Positions 1 to 9,410 of a stretch of DNA of 64,000 nucleotides are shown one piece after another. Position numbers and translations under genes: made by a program. Below the pieces are notes generated by a model. It did not search any database and had not been told where the DNA came from. It saw only the letters and a program-made list of their open reading frames with translations. The stretch comes from Aequorivita iocasae (GTDB lineage Bacteria; Bacteroidota; Bacteroidia; Flavobacteriales; Flavobacteriaceae). How positions within the stretch are numbered: position 1 is the stretch's first letter; each line of letters starts with the position of its first letter. The stretch lies in contig NZ_CP068439.1 of NCBI RefSeq assembly GCF_016757735.1, positions 806,001 to 870,000 of the forward strand, written 5' to 3'.

Positions 1-960
1 CAGAAAGGCAGCCACGTCCATTGTTTTAAAATCGTCTTTGGTAAGGATATCCGTTTCCTCTTTTTTGGGTTCTTCCTTTCGGTGAAATTGGTTGTCAACA
101 ATTAAATATACCGTATTGTCATCCACCACGGCAGTGCCCATACGGCCCATGCCTTTTCCTGCTGGCAAACCGCTATTTTCTGTGGAAACCTTGGTCCAGG
201 TGCTTCCCGCATCGGTGCTTTTGTAAACGCCGCTGCCCTCGCCGCTGCCGTCAAAATTCCACGCCTTTCGGTCCTTATCCCACGCCGTGGCATACATCGT
301 ATTGAAATTTTTGGGATTGGCTGAAATTTCAATTATACCCGTTTCATCATTTCTAAAAAGGGTTTTGTTCCAGGTTTTCCCACCATCGGTGGTTTTGAAA
401 ACGCCGCGTTCGTCATTTGTGGAATACAAATGCCCCACCGCGCCCACAATCACTTCGTTTGGATTTGTTGGATTTATAAGAATACTGCTTATGTGGTGGC
501 TATCGGTAAGCCCCATATTTTGCCAGGTTTTGCCTTTGTCGTCGCTTTTCAGCAAACCAATTCCAGCATACGAGGAACGGGAAGCATTCACCTCACCCGT
601 GCCAACCCAGATGGTTCCGTTTTGCCAATCTACCGCAACACAGCCTACATTTTGGGTGGGGCTGCTGTCCATTACTGGTGTGAAGGAAGTGCCGTTATTG
701 TTAGTGTACCAAAGCCCACCACTGGCGTAGCCCACGTAAAACTCTATGTGATTGTTTGGGTTTACGGCAAAATCTACCACGCGGCCACTCATAATAGTGG
801 GGCCTATGCTTTTAAAGGGTAGATTTTTTACTGGAGAGGCCTGCGCAAATTCAGTTTTTTGTTTCAGCCCTGTTTGTACGGCGGTTGCGGGAGTGGCGGG
901 TTGTTGTGAAAAGGCTACTGCGGTAGCAAGGCAAAGCGCCGAAAGGAAAAGTTTATTCAT
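1..960 (-). CDS. Secreted Asp-box (BNR/VPS10-like) beta-propeller protein, 3' end outside window
   Basis: The frame is open from the ATG at 960 to the window edge (320 codons), so the C-terminus is missing. A cleavable signal peptide is evident (MNKLFLSALCLATAVAFSQ). At least three Asp-box turns are visible (SDDKGKTWQNM, TTDGGKTWNKT, STDAGSTWTKV), the hallmark of sialidase/sortilin-type propellers that Bacteroidota annotation often calls 'glycosyl hydrolase' or WD40/BNR protein. Related proteins are about 1000 residues, so roughly a third is present. I infer an extracellular or periplasmic location; whether a sorting domain follows cannot be seen. No catalytic residues were recognised, so no enzymatic activity is claimed. 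Confidence 0.8.
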   Translation of the reverse strand, partial: MNKLFLSALCLATAVAFSQQPATPATAVQTGLKQKTEFAQASPVKNLPFKSIGPTIMSGRVVDFAVNPNNHIEFYVGYASGGLWYTNNNGTSFTPVMDSSPTQNVGCVAVDWQNGTIWVGTGEVNASRSSYAGIGLLKSDDKGKTWQNMGLTDSHHISSILINPTNPNEVIVGAVGHLYSTNDERGVFKTTDGGKTWNKTLFRNDETGIIEISANPKNFNTMYATAWDKDRKAWNFDGSGEGSGVYKSTDAGSTWTKVSTENSGLPAGKGMGRMGTAVVDDNTVYLIVDNQFHRKEEPKKEETDILTKDDFKTMDVAAFL

Positions 961-1272
961 TGAGACTGGTTTTAAAAAGTGGAAGGTAAATAAATGGGGC
1001 GGGTTTTGCAATTGTTTTCTTTATGGGGAATTAGCGAAGAGTGAAGAGCGAGCTTTAAGCCTTAGGCTGAGTTGTACACTCTTTATATACTAAATTTTAC
1101 CTTTTATTGAGAAGAAGTACTTCTTCTGCGCAATGAACGAAAGGAGGCTATAAGTAATGGGGGATTTGGTGCATAATTTAAAATAAACACCTCAATAAAC
1201 CATTAAATAGCAAAACCTCCATCCCTGAATGGGACGGAGGTCTTGCCTAATAGTTGGTAATAAAACTACTTG
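961..1272. other. Gene-free stretch between two propeller genes
   Basis: This 312-bp gap holds the upstream region of the gene ending at the window edge and the downstream region of the 1273-3582 gene. It contains an 18-bp perfect palindrome at 1110-1127 and a minus-strand terminator hairpin at 1215-1241. I see no further gene and no clear TAnnTTTG promoter element. Confidence 0.6.
1215..1241 (-). terminator. Rho-independent terminator after the 1273-3582 gene
   Basis: An 11-bp stem with a 5-nt loop. Read on the minus strand the only imperfect pair is a G-U wobble (it would be an A-C mismatch on plus), and a short T run follows on that strand. It lies about 30 bp past the stop of the Asp-box T9SS gene. 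Confidence 0.7.
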
Positions 1273-3582
1273 CTATTGCTTAACAATCTGCTTCACATAA
1301 AAGTTGCCTTCAACGTTTTGGATTCGAACAAAATAGACGCCGGCATTCAATGCTTGGATGTCAATTTGTTGCATAGCAGTGGGTTTAATCACTTCCTGCC
1401 CTAAGCTGTTGAATATAGAAACTGCGGCAATTTTGCCACCGTTCTCTTTTATATTTATAGTGGTAGTTGCCGGATTTGGGTAAACCACAAATGGATTGCC
1501 GCCTTCCATAAAGTCGGGTGTTCCAAGTGCTGAGAGATCAATTGTGTATTTAATAATTCCCAAATCAAAAGTAGCAATGTATGCATCTACACTTTCTTCG
1601 TGAAATTTATAGGCCATACTCCCCGAACCTACATAGGCAATAGCTTCAAATGGAAGTGCCACCCAGGTTTCGCCCCCATTTGTTGTGTACATAATTTTAC
1701 TATCTATACCATCACCCGATGGGATGGTGGCCACTGCATGATTTTCATTTAATGGGGAATATTCCACTTTTCTCACATTATTTGTTTGGTGGGTCTGCTC
1801 CCAATTGGCAGCGCTATCGGTGGTTTTGTAAATACCATTGCTTGCGGTTACGGTAAATTCTTCAGTGTTGAAAGGGTTTCTTTCAATATCAAAAATAATA
1901 TCGGTAACAGGGTTGATGCCCAGTCCGTTGCTCATTTCTTCCCAAGTGGCGCCTCCATCCTCGGAACGGTACACGTGGGCCCCTACGGTAATAAAAACGT
2001 TGTCTGAATTGTTTTCATCAATAAACACATCGGTAAGAATATCGGCTTCCGGTAAGGTTACTGGTGTTACCACAGGATTATTGATATCGTTGAAGTCTAT
2101 TACCAATCCGCCTTCGTTTAAAAACAGTGCCCAGATAACGTTAGGGTTATTGGGGTCTGTAGTTAGATTAATGAGCTGATCGAAAAAATTCATATGCAAT
2201 ACGGAATAAGTGCTTCCGAAATCATCACTTACTTCAAGGTAGGATCCGCTAAAGTTTCCCCCATATTTATATACGCGTCCAGTAGTTACCCTATCTATCA
2301 TATAAGTGGGAGCATCACTATTGAACACAAGGTTAATGGGTTCAACACCATACGCATTTTGTTGGGCTGTTGTTAGGTTTTTGTGTACCAGTCCCCTTTG
2401 TACACTGTGAAAAAGGTGGTCGTCATCGTCCTGCTGAAAGCCTGCCATACCGGCAACATAAAATGGATTGTACATTAGGCTGAAGGTGGTGCCGCCATCT
2501 TCCGAAAACAAGGGATAGTAATCTGCATTCACAAACAGTTCTCCATTTTGAAAAGGGCTGAAGGAAGCGTGGATGCCGTAATAATATCCTTCCAAATTAT
2601 CTAATGGATATACGGTCTTGGTATGGGTAGCCCAATTATCTTCAGTGAGTACCACTTCATTTTCTTCCATAAGAAGGATGTTGTCCAAATCTAATGGATT
2701 GTAGATGATGCCCGTAATATTGTCCAAGGTTCCTTCTTCCCAAGCAATGGGAATTATGTTCCAGGTCTCCCCTCCGTCTAAGCTGCGGTAGAGGTTTTGG
2801 GCGTGCCCGAGGTTTTCGTTTCCAATAAAAGTTCCCAAAAGGATGTTGTCTGCATCCTGAGGATGGAAGGTTATGACACTAAAGTTGTTGTCCGGCATTT
2901 TCTCTTCCCAAGTTACACCGGCATCTTCTGATATTAACAGACCACCTTCGTCATTATTTGGGCCCGCACCTCTTGCGATGAAGAGTTTTTCGGAGTTGTC
3001 TGGGCTAATGGCTACATTATTGGGAAAAATACCATTATTGTCCACATTATAATAAATCATTGCCCAAGTAGCCCCAGCATCAGCGGTATAATATACCTTG
3101 GAATAGCCCGAAAGGCCAATGCTATAGGATTGGTGCACTATAGCAATATCTGGGTTGGCTTCAAAAACTGAATAGGAGCTTATCCAAGTTTTGGCAGCGC
3201 CCGAAGTAATTGGCGGGGTATATTGCCGTGTAATTTCCCCGGAGGTTACATCAAAAAAATACACTGCATTGTCCGCCATGTTAGCATTATACTGGGCGGA
3301 AAAGGTCAAGATATTCTCAGAAAGCATTTTGAAATTTTCCAAGAATACCCCATTTGCGGGATAGCTGTAAAGTATCTGCCAAGTTTCGCCCTTATCATCG
3401 CTTTGCATAATATGGTTGCCCAAGGTGACGGCATATAATTTATTTTCAATGGTAGGGTGGTAAATAATATTGTACATACGGCCATAATCATTGGACCCTT
3501 CATAGGAAATTTGCGATTGTGCCGAAATGGTCCCGCTAAGAAACGAAGCCACTATTGTAAAAAAGATAATTAATTGTTTCAT
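1273..3582 (-). CDS. T9SS type A-sorted Asp-box propeller protein
   Basis: 769 residues. An N-terminal signal peptide (MKQLIIFFTIVASFLSGTISAQ) is followed by many Asp-box turns, for example SDDKGETWQIL, SEDAGVTWEEK, SLDGGETWNII, SEDGGATWEEM and TTNGGETWVAL, spread along about 650 residues. This implies one or two beta-propellers. The last 75 residues form a type A sorting domain (VVYPNPATTTINI, then SIFNSLGQEV and a GVYFVRI strand, ending in Lys/Gln). Such proteins cross the outer membrane through the type IX system and are released or anchored at the surface. The substrate is unknown. The repeat style matches the truncated neighbour at 1-960, so the two may be distant paralogues. Confidence 0.88.
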   Translation of the reverse strand: MKQLIIFFTIVASFLSGTISAQSQISYEGSNDYGRMYNIIYHPTIENKLYAVTLGNHIMQSDDKGETWQILYSYPANGVFLENFKMLSENILTFSAQYNANMADNAVYFFDVTSGEITRQYTPPITSGAAKTWISSYSVFEANPDIAIVHQSYSIGLSGYSKVYYTADAGATWAMIYYNVDNNGIFPNNVAISPDNSEKLFIARGAGPNNDEGGLLISEDAGVTWEEKMPDNNFSVITFHPQDADNILLGTFIGNENLGHAQNLYRSLDGGETWNIIPIAWEEGTLDNITGIIYNPLDLDNILLMEENEVVLTEDNWATHTKTVYPLDNLEGYYYGIHASFSPFQNGELFVNADYYPLFSEDGGTTFSLMYNPFYVAGMAGFQQDDDDHLFHSVQRGLVHKNLTTAQQNAYGVEPINLVFNSDAPTYMIDRVTTGRVYKYGGNFSGSYLEVSDDFGSTYSVLHMNFFDQLINLTTDPNNPNVIWALFLNEGGLVIDFNDINNPVVTPVTLPEADILTDVFIDENNSDNVFITVGAHVYRSEDGGATWEEMSNGLGINPVTDIIFDIERNPFNTEEFTVTASNGIYKTTDSAANWEQTHQTNNVRKVEYSPLNENHAVATIPSGDGIDSKIMYTTNGGETWVALPFEAIAYVGSGSMAYKFHEESVDAYIATFDLGIIKYTIDLSALGTPDFMEGGNPFVVYPNPATTTINIKENGGKIAAVSIFNSLGQEVIKPTAMQQIDIQALNAGVYFVRIQNVEGNFYVKQIVKQ

Positions 3583-3674
3583 GCTATTCTTTGGTTTAAA
3601 TTAATTTCGGCCAAATGTTGAAAATAATTGCAACGTGCCAAAAAAATTACCGTGAAATAGTGTGACATGTTCTG

Positions 3675-5345
3675 TCAAAAATGTGATACTTCAATTTGAA
3701 TGTGTGAGAGGTAACCGAATAGCAATGAACTATCCTCAAGATCCATTTTCCGAGAAATGCGCTCTTTGCGTTTTCGGGCAGCGGCATCGGTAATGTTTAG
3801 GATGTTGGCAATTTCCTTTGTGGTGAGGTTCATATACACATAAGAGATAAACCGGAGGTCATTGGCATTAAGCTCTGGATGTTTTTCTTTTACTGCGCTT
3901 AAAAACCCTTGGTTTACTTCCTCAAAATGCTTGATAAATTGTTCCCATTCATTATCCGATTGTATGAGGCCCTTCAGTTTTCTTATATAGGCATTTAGTT
4001 TTGATTGCTGCTGCATACCTTGCGAATCTTCCAGTTCGAATACCAACGAGGTGAGCAGTTCGTTTCTTTCCAATAAATGTAGTGCCTTGGCAGATAGCTT
4101 TCGGTTGCGGGCTTCAATTTCATTTTTTAACCTTTCTTCTTCCAACAGCGCCCTTGCTTCTTCTTCCTTCAGTTTTTTTTCCAATAGCAGTTTATCACTC
4201 TTTTCTTTTTCCAGCGCGAGTGCCATAAGTTCTTGGCTGCGGGCGTGGATTACCTTTCGCTGTTTTCCCCGTATGTAGCTATTTCGGAGGGCCCACGCGA
4301 TCAATAAAATGATGATAATGGCGGCAGCGAGGATGATGTTGAACATAGTGCGTTCAGCTTCTAGTTTTTCCTCATTTTCCTGCAATTGATTTCGATATTC
4401 CTGGATTTCAAATTTTACCCTGTTTGTTTCAAAAAGGCGACCGTTCTTAATCGCATTCAGTGCTTGGGTGGTATTTAAAACCGAATCTTTTGCCGCCAGT
4501 GCCTCCTGATATTGCTCGGCCTGGGAATAAATCTTCGCCAAGTGTTGAAAGGCCTCCAAACGGTCCTCAACATCATCTGAATTTTTAAGAATGGCATTTG
4601 CATAATCTAGTGCCTGTGCTATATCATTTTGTTCCCTCGCTATTTGAGAAAGCAATTGGAGCGCATATATTTTTGTTTCATGCTGGCTTTTATCTTCCAA
4701 GAGCGAGAGGGGCTGCAGGATTTCCTTCGCAGGGGTGTACTGCTTTTTCAGCATTAGGTTTTCTGCTTTGCCCAAATAGGCTTTGTGAATAATATCTGGC
4801 CTTTCCTTAAGCAACGGAATAGCTTGGGCAAAATAATTTTCGGCTTTTTTCAGCTCTTCTTTTTTATTTGCCACAAGTCCCAAATTTACAGCATAGAAGG
4901 CAATTTTGGTAGAATCGGTATTTTCTGAAGCGATGGTAAAGGCCTTTGTGAAATATTCTTGGGCTTGATCAATTTTATCCTCTTTTAAATACAAAATGGC
5001 TATGTTGTTAAGCACAATCATTTCATATTTATCGTCAAGTTCCTTAATGGCGATGGTATAGGCTTCCAGATAATTGTCTAACGCCTCGCCCAGGTCCAAC
5101 ATAGAATAATAGTTTGCGCCAATATTATTTACGGCCAAAAAATGTTGCTTGTGCCAGTTGTTCTCTTGTGCCATCGCCTCTGCCTTCACCAAGAGTTCCA
5201 AAGATTGTGCGTGCTCGCCGTCCAACATCAATCTTACCCCTTTTGCAATCAGGCTGTCGCACGCTTCTTTTGGCACTTGGGCTTTGACGTGCAGAGCAAG
5301 AAACAACATTAAAATAACGGAAAATATCAACTTATTTTTGGGCAT
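3675..5345 (-). CDS. TPR / membrane / coiled-coil / HTH regulator (LuxR-like)
   Basis: 556 residues. An N-terminal hydrophobic segment resembling a signal peptide (about 1-22) is followed by TPR repeats to about residue 300 (pattern A.NY..A and alternating helices), one transmembrane helix near 335-352 (IILAAAIIIILLIAWAL), a Glu/Lys-rich coiled coil (about 365-420), and a C-terminal helix-turn-helix. The HTH reads LTTKEIANILNITDAAARKR, resembling GerE/LuxR or sigma region 4. This architecture is a common flavobacterial one-component regulator, with a periplasmic sensor part and a cytoplasmic DNA-binding part. No kinase or receiver domain is present. It sits between two T9SS propeller genes on the same strand, which makes them candidate targets by position only. 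Confidence 0.82.
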   Translation of the reverse strand: MPKNKLIFSVILMLFLALHVKAQVPKEACDSLIAKGVRLMLDGEHAQSLELLVKAEAMAQENNWHKQHFLAVNNIGANYYSMLDLGEALDNYLEAYTIAIKELDDKYEMIVLNNIAILYLKEDKIDQAQEYFTKAFTIASENTDSTKIAFYAVNLGLVANKKEELKKAENYFAQAIPLLKERPDIIHKAYLGKAENLMLKKQYTPAKEILQPLSLLEDKSQHETKIYALQLLSQIAREQNDIAQALDYANAILKNSDDVEDRLEAFQHLAKIYSQAEQYQEALAAKDSVLNTTQALNAIKNGRLFETNRVKFEIQEYRNQLQENEEKLEAERTMFNIILAAAIIIILLIAWALRNSYIRGKQRKVIHARSQELMALALEKEKSDKLLLEKKLKEEEARALLEEERLKNEIEARNRKLSAKALHLLERNELLTSLVFELEDSQGMQQQSKLNAYIRKLKGLIQSDNEWEQFIKHFEEVNQGFLSAVKEKHPELNANDLRFISYVYMNLTTKEIANILNITDAAARKRKERISRKMDLEDSSLLFGYLSHIQIEVSHF

Positions 5346-5378
5346 CTATACAGTTTAGGTTTCGGCTTGAAAAAGGTT

Positions 5379-5386
5379 CAAAAATA
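5379..5386 (-). promoter_or_regulatory. -7 element TATTTTTG for the TPR-HTH regulator
   Basis: An exact match on the minus strand to the Bacteroidota TAnnTTTG element, about 34 bp upstream of the start codon at 5345. No TTG at the -33 position is seen, so support is moderate. Confidence 0.4.
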
Positions 5387-5541
5387 ATGAAAAGTTGGGG
5401 CTGTTTTGTTTCCTAATGTGAATGTACATTTCTTTTAAGAATAACCGTAAAAAAACCAGAAAAACGCTGCACTTTTTTCTTAAGATGAATGGAATGTCGC
5501 TGCCTCAAGCGAGAAGGTTTGGACAAATGAAATTTCCTAAT

Positions 5542-5568
5542 AAAAAAAGCGCTCAAGGCGCCTTTTTT
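5542..5568 (-). terminator. Terminator after the Reg_prop T9SS gene
   Basis: GCGC arms around a short loop, flanked by an A run and, on the minus strand, a seven-T run. The pairing is better on minus (G-U wobble) than on plus. It lies 20 bp past the stop at 5588. Confidence 0.65.
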
Positions 5569-5587
5569 AAATATATATGAAATAAGC

Positions 5588-7855
5588 TTAATTTTTTATA
5601 AGCTTCACTGTGGTGCTCCATTTGCTTGAAGCTATTTTACAGAAATAAATTCCATTTGTGTGCTGTGATAGATTTAAGTCGAAAGTGTTTTTCCCATACA
5701 CAACTTCTTTTATTTTCAGGGATTTTATCTTTCTTCCCAATACATCAAATACTTCCACAGTCACGGGGCTTGTATCTCCAGCAGCAAAAGTTACAGTAGT
5801 TGTTTCGGAAAAGGGGTTTGGATAGTTTATGGCCTTCAATTCTTCACTAAAAGTTATATCGCCCGTGCTAAGTGTCCTTTCCAAAGTTCTGTCAATACAT
5901 TCAAAACCCTCAATTCCATTAGGATTATAAAGTGTAAAGCCTTCACTCTGCGTCAAGGTCCAAACGTTTCCAAAAGAATCAACCGCAATATCTTCTACTT
6001 GCTTGTGTGCAAGTGGTGAACTACCATCTAAAAAAGTAGTGAAGGTATTACCTGTACCATCAAAATAAGAAAAACCGCCGTAATAAGGCCAGCTGAAAGT
6101 ATTGTAGGCACTGATATAGATATTATTGTCTGCATCAAAATCAATGGCTGACACATAATCAGCGGCAATATTGCTGTTGCTTTCGTTCCAGTTGGTCCAA
6201 GTGGCGCCATCAAACTTCCACAATCCAGTAGTTGTGCCGAGCCACATATTGTCATTTGCATCAAAGGCAATATGGAGTACATGTTCAATCCCTTGTGGGG
6301 TCAAGTCAATATTTGACCATGTACCATTTTCAAACACATCTATTCCTTGATAGCTACCAACATACATGGCATTGCCGCGAGACCCCAAACTATATGGAGG
6401 GCCCGATAACCCATTTGACATGTTCCAAACGGTCCAAGTGTCGGCAACTTTATCAAACATAATGGCATTATTATCAGCCAGTGCGAACAATTTACCGTCA
6501 TCCGTTGCATTTAATTCTCCGATAAATTGAAGATAGGGGGTAGAATTGGTATTATCATAAGTAGTCCAGGAGGCATAATCCCAATAATCACCATTGGGCA
6601 CATGGATAATATACCCTGAAGTACCATCATAAGAAAACCAAATATCACCATCGGCATCCTCCGTGATTGAAGTACCAATGGTTGTGGAGTACAGGGTCTG
6701 TGGATTGGGGAATAACCCCCCGTTCTCAGGGCCATATACCTCCCACTTAGGACAGTCAAAAACCTGGATTCCGCCATTACCGTTGGCAAACCATCTGCGG
6801 CCCTTGCTGTCTATAAAAATATCTTCGTTAAAATTGGTTGGCAGTCCAGTGTTATAACCCGTATAACTAATCCAGCCAGTCCCATCATTTTTGGCCACTT
6901 CGCCATAGCCAGAGATCCAATATGTTCCACTATCATCAATATATGAATCAAATATGCTTAAATTCATATATTCGGAAGTCCAAGTTGTGCCATCAAATAA
7001 TAATACTCTGGAACTGGCGCCTTCGGCAATAATTACCTGCTCTCCTTGAATAGCCAAAGAGCGTGCTTGAACATTGGAAATAGGCCAATCGCTCTCATTA
7101 ATCTGAGTCCAGACTGTGCCGTCAAAAATATCCACCGCATTTCCTACCAGAGCCCACATTCGATTTTGGTCATCAAGCGCCACTTCCCAAACATCATTAT
7201 CTGAAAGACCACTGTTGGCAGTTGTGTAATGTTGCCAAGTAGTACCGTCAAATGAAATTAAACCGTTATCGGAAGCAATCCACTTTACACCATTGGCATC
7301 AACAACAATATCTCTTAAATTAGAGCCAGAAGGCAGTCCAGAATTTGCAGAAGTGTAGTAGTTCCAGTTGGAGCCATCATAATAACCCACGCCCCCTAAA
7401 GCTGAATCGCCATGGGCCGTCCACACAGTATCTCCGGCTCCTATTGCAATGCCAACTACATCAGTGCTTGTAAAAGGTGTATTGGAAGCATCGTAGTGCG
7501 TCCACACCAAACCATCACCAGATGTTGTAATGCCAGCTTCAGACCCTACCCATATAATTCCGGTGCTGTCAAAAGCTATGTCATATATCAAGCCATTGGG
7601 AAGATATTCTTCGGAATATGTGGACCAATTGGTGTAAACGGTGTCCGTAGATGCAATGCGGACCAAACTGCCTTCCTCGGAAGATTCGTAACCACCGGTC
7701 CAAATATTGCCAAAGGCATCGCCCTGTACCACATAGTGCAACGCTCCGCCAATACCTGTATTTTCCTTACGAAGATATTCCCAATTGGGATCTTGGGCGA
7801 AGGTTTGTAAAGTAAGTGAGAATAAAATAAAATTGATAAGTACCTTTGTTTTCAT
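5588..7855 (-). CDS. T9SS type A-sorted two-component-regulator-propeller-like protein
   Basis: 755 residues from the ATG at 7855. I chose this over the in-frame ATG at 7882 because it gives a clean signal peptide (MKTKVLINFILFSLTLQTFAQ). The body consists of repeats of the type 'D..G..W..T..GL..FDG..W' (for example VDANGVKWIASDNGLISFDG), the Reg_prop propeller blade found in hybrid sensors and in secreted flavobacterial proteins. The C-terminus is a type A sorting domain (INYPNPFSETTTVTF, VEVFDVLGRKI, GIYFCKI, ending in LIKN). No kinase module is present, so it is an exported propeller rather than a sensor kinase. The target is unknown. Confidence 0.86.
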   Translation of the reverse strand: MKTKVLINFILFSLTLQTFAQDPNWEYLRKENTGIGGALHYVVQGDAFGNIWTGGYESSEEGSLVRIASTDTVYTNWSTYSEEYLPNGLIYDIAFDSTGIIWVGSEAGITTSGDGLVWTHYDASNTPFTSTDVVGIAIGAGDTVWTAHGDSALGGVGYYDGSNWNYYTSANSGLPSGSNLRDIVVDANGVKWIASDNGLISFDGTTWQHYTTANSGLSDNDVWEVALDDQNRMWALVGNAVDIFDGTVWTQINESDWPISNVQARSLAIQGEQVIIAEGASSRVLLFDGTTWTSEYMNLSIFDSYIDDSGTYWISGYGEVAKNDGTGWISYTGYNTGLPTNFNEDIFIDSKGRRWFANGNGGIQVFDCPKWEVYGPENGGLFPNPQTLYSTTIGTSITEDADGDIWFSYDGTSGYIIHVPNGDYWDYASWTTYDNTNSTPYLQFIGELNATDDGKLFALADNNAIMFDKVADTWTVWNMSNGLSGPPYSLGSRGNAMYVGSYQGIDVFENGTWSNIDLTPQGIEHVLHIAFDANDNMWLGTTTGLWKFDGATWTNWNESNSNIAADYVSAIDFDADNNIYISAYNTFSWPYYGGFSYFDGTGNTFTTFLDGSSPLAHKQVEDIAVDSFGNVWTLTQSEGFTLYNPNGIEGFECIDRTLERTLSTGDITFSEELKAINYPNPFSETTTVTFAAGDTSPVTVEVFDVLGRKIKSLKIKEVVYGKNTFDLNLSQHTNGIYFCKIASSKWSTTVKLIKN

Positions 7856-8004
7856 ATGTATTCTTTTTAAAAAGACAGCCATAGCTTAAAAAACCCTACC
7901 TCCTCTAATGTACAAAATTTGAAATTAATTTGTCTCCGTGCGCATTTTTATTGTACACATAAATCATTTAATACATAATCTGATGGGGATTAATTTGAAA
8001 TAAT

Positions 8005-8012
8005 TAATTTTG
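8005..8012 (+). promoter_or_regulatory. -7 element TAATTTTG upstream of the aminopeptidase gene
   Basis: Exact TAnnTTTG match 23 bp before the start codon at 8035, in the 179-bp divergent gap. There is no TTG at a suitable distance upstream, so this is tentative. Confidence 0.35.
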
Positions 8013-8034
8013 GGGAAATTCATAAAACAATACC

Positions 8035-9327
8035 ATGAAGTACGATCAAATAGACAGCAAACTCTTTATAAAAAACCGCAAAAACTTTATGGCCCAGATG
8101 AAGCCAAAGAGCGTTGCAGTTTTCAACAGTAACGATATTTACCCCATTGGCGCAGACAGCACCATGCCCTTTCAGCAGGCGCGCGATATTTTTTATTTAA
8201 CGGGTGCCGACCAAGAGGAAACCATTTTGGTACTCTTCCCCGATGCACCAAACAAAGACCACCGCGAGATGCTTTTTGTTCGCGAAACCAACGACCACAT
8301 TGCCGTTTGGGAAGGCGAAAAACTCACCAAGGAAAAAGCTACGGAAGTAAGCGGGATAAAATCCGTTTTTTGGCTAAAGGAATTTGACAAGATTTTCTTT
8401 GAAGTAATGACCCAAGCCGAACGTGTTTATTTTAACACCAACGAGCATTATCGCCAAAGTGTGGAAACCGAAACCCGCGAGGATCGTTTCATCAAAGCCA
8501 CGAAAGAAAAATTTCCCGCACACAGTTGGGAACGCAGCAACCCAATTTTGCAACGCTTGCGTTCCGTAAAAGATAAAATTGAAATTGATTTGATTCAAAC
8601 AGCCTGTAATATCACCGAAAAAGGGTTTAGAAGAATTCTGAATTTCGTAAAACCCGGCGTTTGGGAATACGAAATCGAGGCTGAATTTATGCACGAATTT
8701 TTAAGAAACCGTTCCCGCGGTTTTGCTTACACACCAATTATTGGCAGCGGTAACAATGCGAATGTGCTTCATTATATCGTCAACAATCAGCAATGTAAAA
8801 AAGGAGATTTGCTTCTTTTGGATGTAGGCGCTGAATACGCAAACTATTCCAGTGATATGACGCGAACCATTCCCGTGAGCGGAAAATTCACCAAACGTCA
8901 GCGCGAGGTTTACGATGCCGTAAAGAAAGTTAAAGACGATGCCACAAAAATGTTGGTTCCAGGAAATTACTGGAAGGAATACCACGAAGAAGTGGGCAAA
9001 CTGATGACCAAAGCGCTTTTGGACCTAAAACTTTTAGATAAAGCAGATGTAAAAACCGAGGATCCAAACTGGCCAGCTTATAAAAAATACTTTATGCACG
9101 GCACCAGCCACCACATTGGGCTTGATACGCACGATTACGGAATTCTTTGGGAAAAGATGACCGAAAATATGATCTTCACCGTTGAGCCGGGAATTTATAT
9201 TCCAGAGGAAGGTTTCGGCATCCGTTTGGAAGACGATGTTGTTATCCAGAAAAAAGGAGAGCCTTTCAACCTGATGCGCAATATTCCTATTGAAGCGGAA
9301 GAGATTGAAGAAATTATGAATAAATAG
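8035..9327 (+). CDS. pepP: Xaa-Pro aminopeptidase (M24B, aminopeptidase P family)
   Basis: 430 residues, the usual length for cytoplasmic aminopeptidase P. The enzyme removes an N-terminal residue preceding proline. An N-terminal creatinase-like domain (about 1-160, with PFQQARDIFYLTGADQEE) is followed by the pita-bread catalytic domain. All five dimetal ligands are visible in order: D in LLLDVGAEY, D in SSDMTRTI, H in HGTSHHIGLDTHD, E in VEPGIYIP and E in IRLEDDVVI. No signal peptide is seen. A strong hairpin terminator follows, so it is probably monocistronic. Confidence 0.93.
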   Translation: MKYDQIDSKLFIKNRKNFMAQMKPKSVAVFNSNDIYPIGADSTMPFQQARDIFYLTGADQEETILVLFPDAPNKDHREMLFVRETNDHIAVWEGEKLTKEKATEVSGIKSVFWLKEFDKIFFEVMTQAERVYFNTNEHYRQSVETETREDRFIKATKEKFPAHSWERSNPILQRLRSVKDKIEIDLIQTACNITEKGFRRILNFVKPGVWEYEIEAEFMHEFLRNRSRGFAYTPIIGSGNNANVLHYIVNNQQCKKGDLLLLDVGAEYANYSSDMTRTIPVSGKFTKRQREVYDAVKKVKDDATKMLVPGNYWKEYHEEVGKLMTKALLDLKLLDKADVKTEDPNWPAYKKYFMHGTSHHIGLDTHDYGILWEKMTENMIFTVEPGIYIPEEGFGIRLEDDVVIQKKGEPFNLMRNIPIEAEEIEEIMNK

Positions 9328-9368
9328 AAACAAGAAACAAGACGTTTTGACCCACGACTTTTAGACTT

Positions 9369-9404
9369 GACCTGCAGGGCTTTTTAAAGCTTGCAGGTCT
9401 TTTT
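9369..9404 (+). terminator. Terminator after pepP
   Basis: An 8-bp perfect stem GACCTGCA/TGCAGGTC (9369-9376 and 9392-9399) followed by a T run at 9400-9404. It lies between the pepP stop and the hydrolase start at 9411, so the hydrolase mRNA start must be internal, later, or from read-through. Confidence 0.75.
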
Positions 9405-9410
9405 CACAAT

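Noticed and set aside
287-1093. Plus-strand open frames at the left edge
   Set aside because: They run opposite the minus-strand propeller gene, which has a signal peptide and Asp-box repeats; the plus frames show no domain features.
3663-3677. TGACA-N5-TGTCA dyad at the end of the TPR-HTH gene
   Set aside because: It overlaps the stop codon, has no T run and lies at the 3' end, not in a promoter; likely chance.
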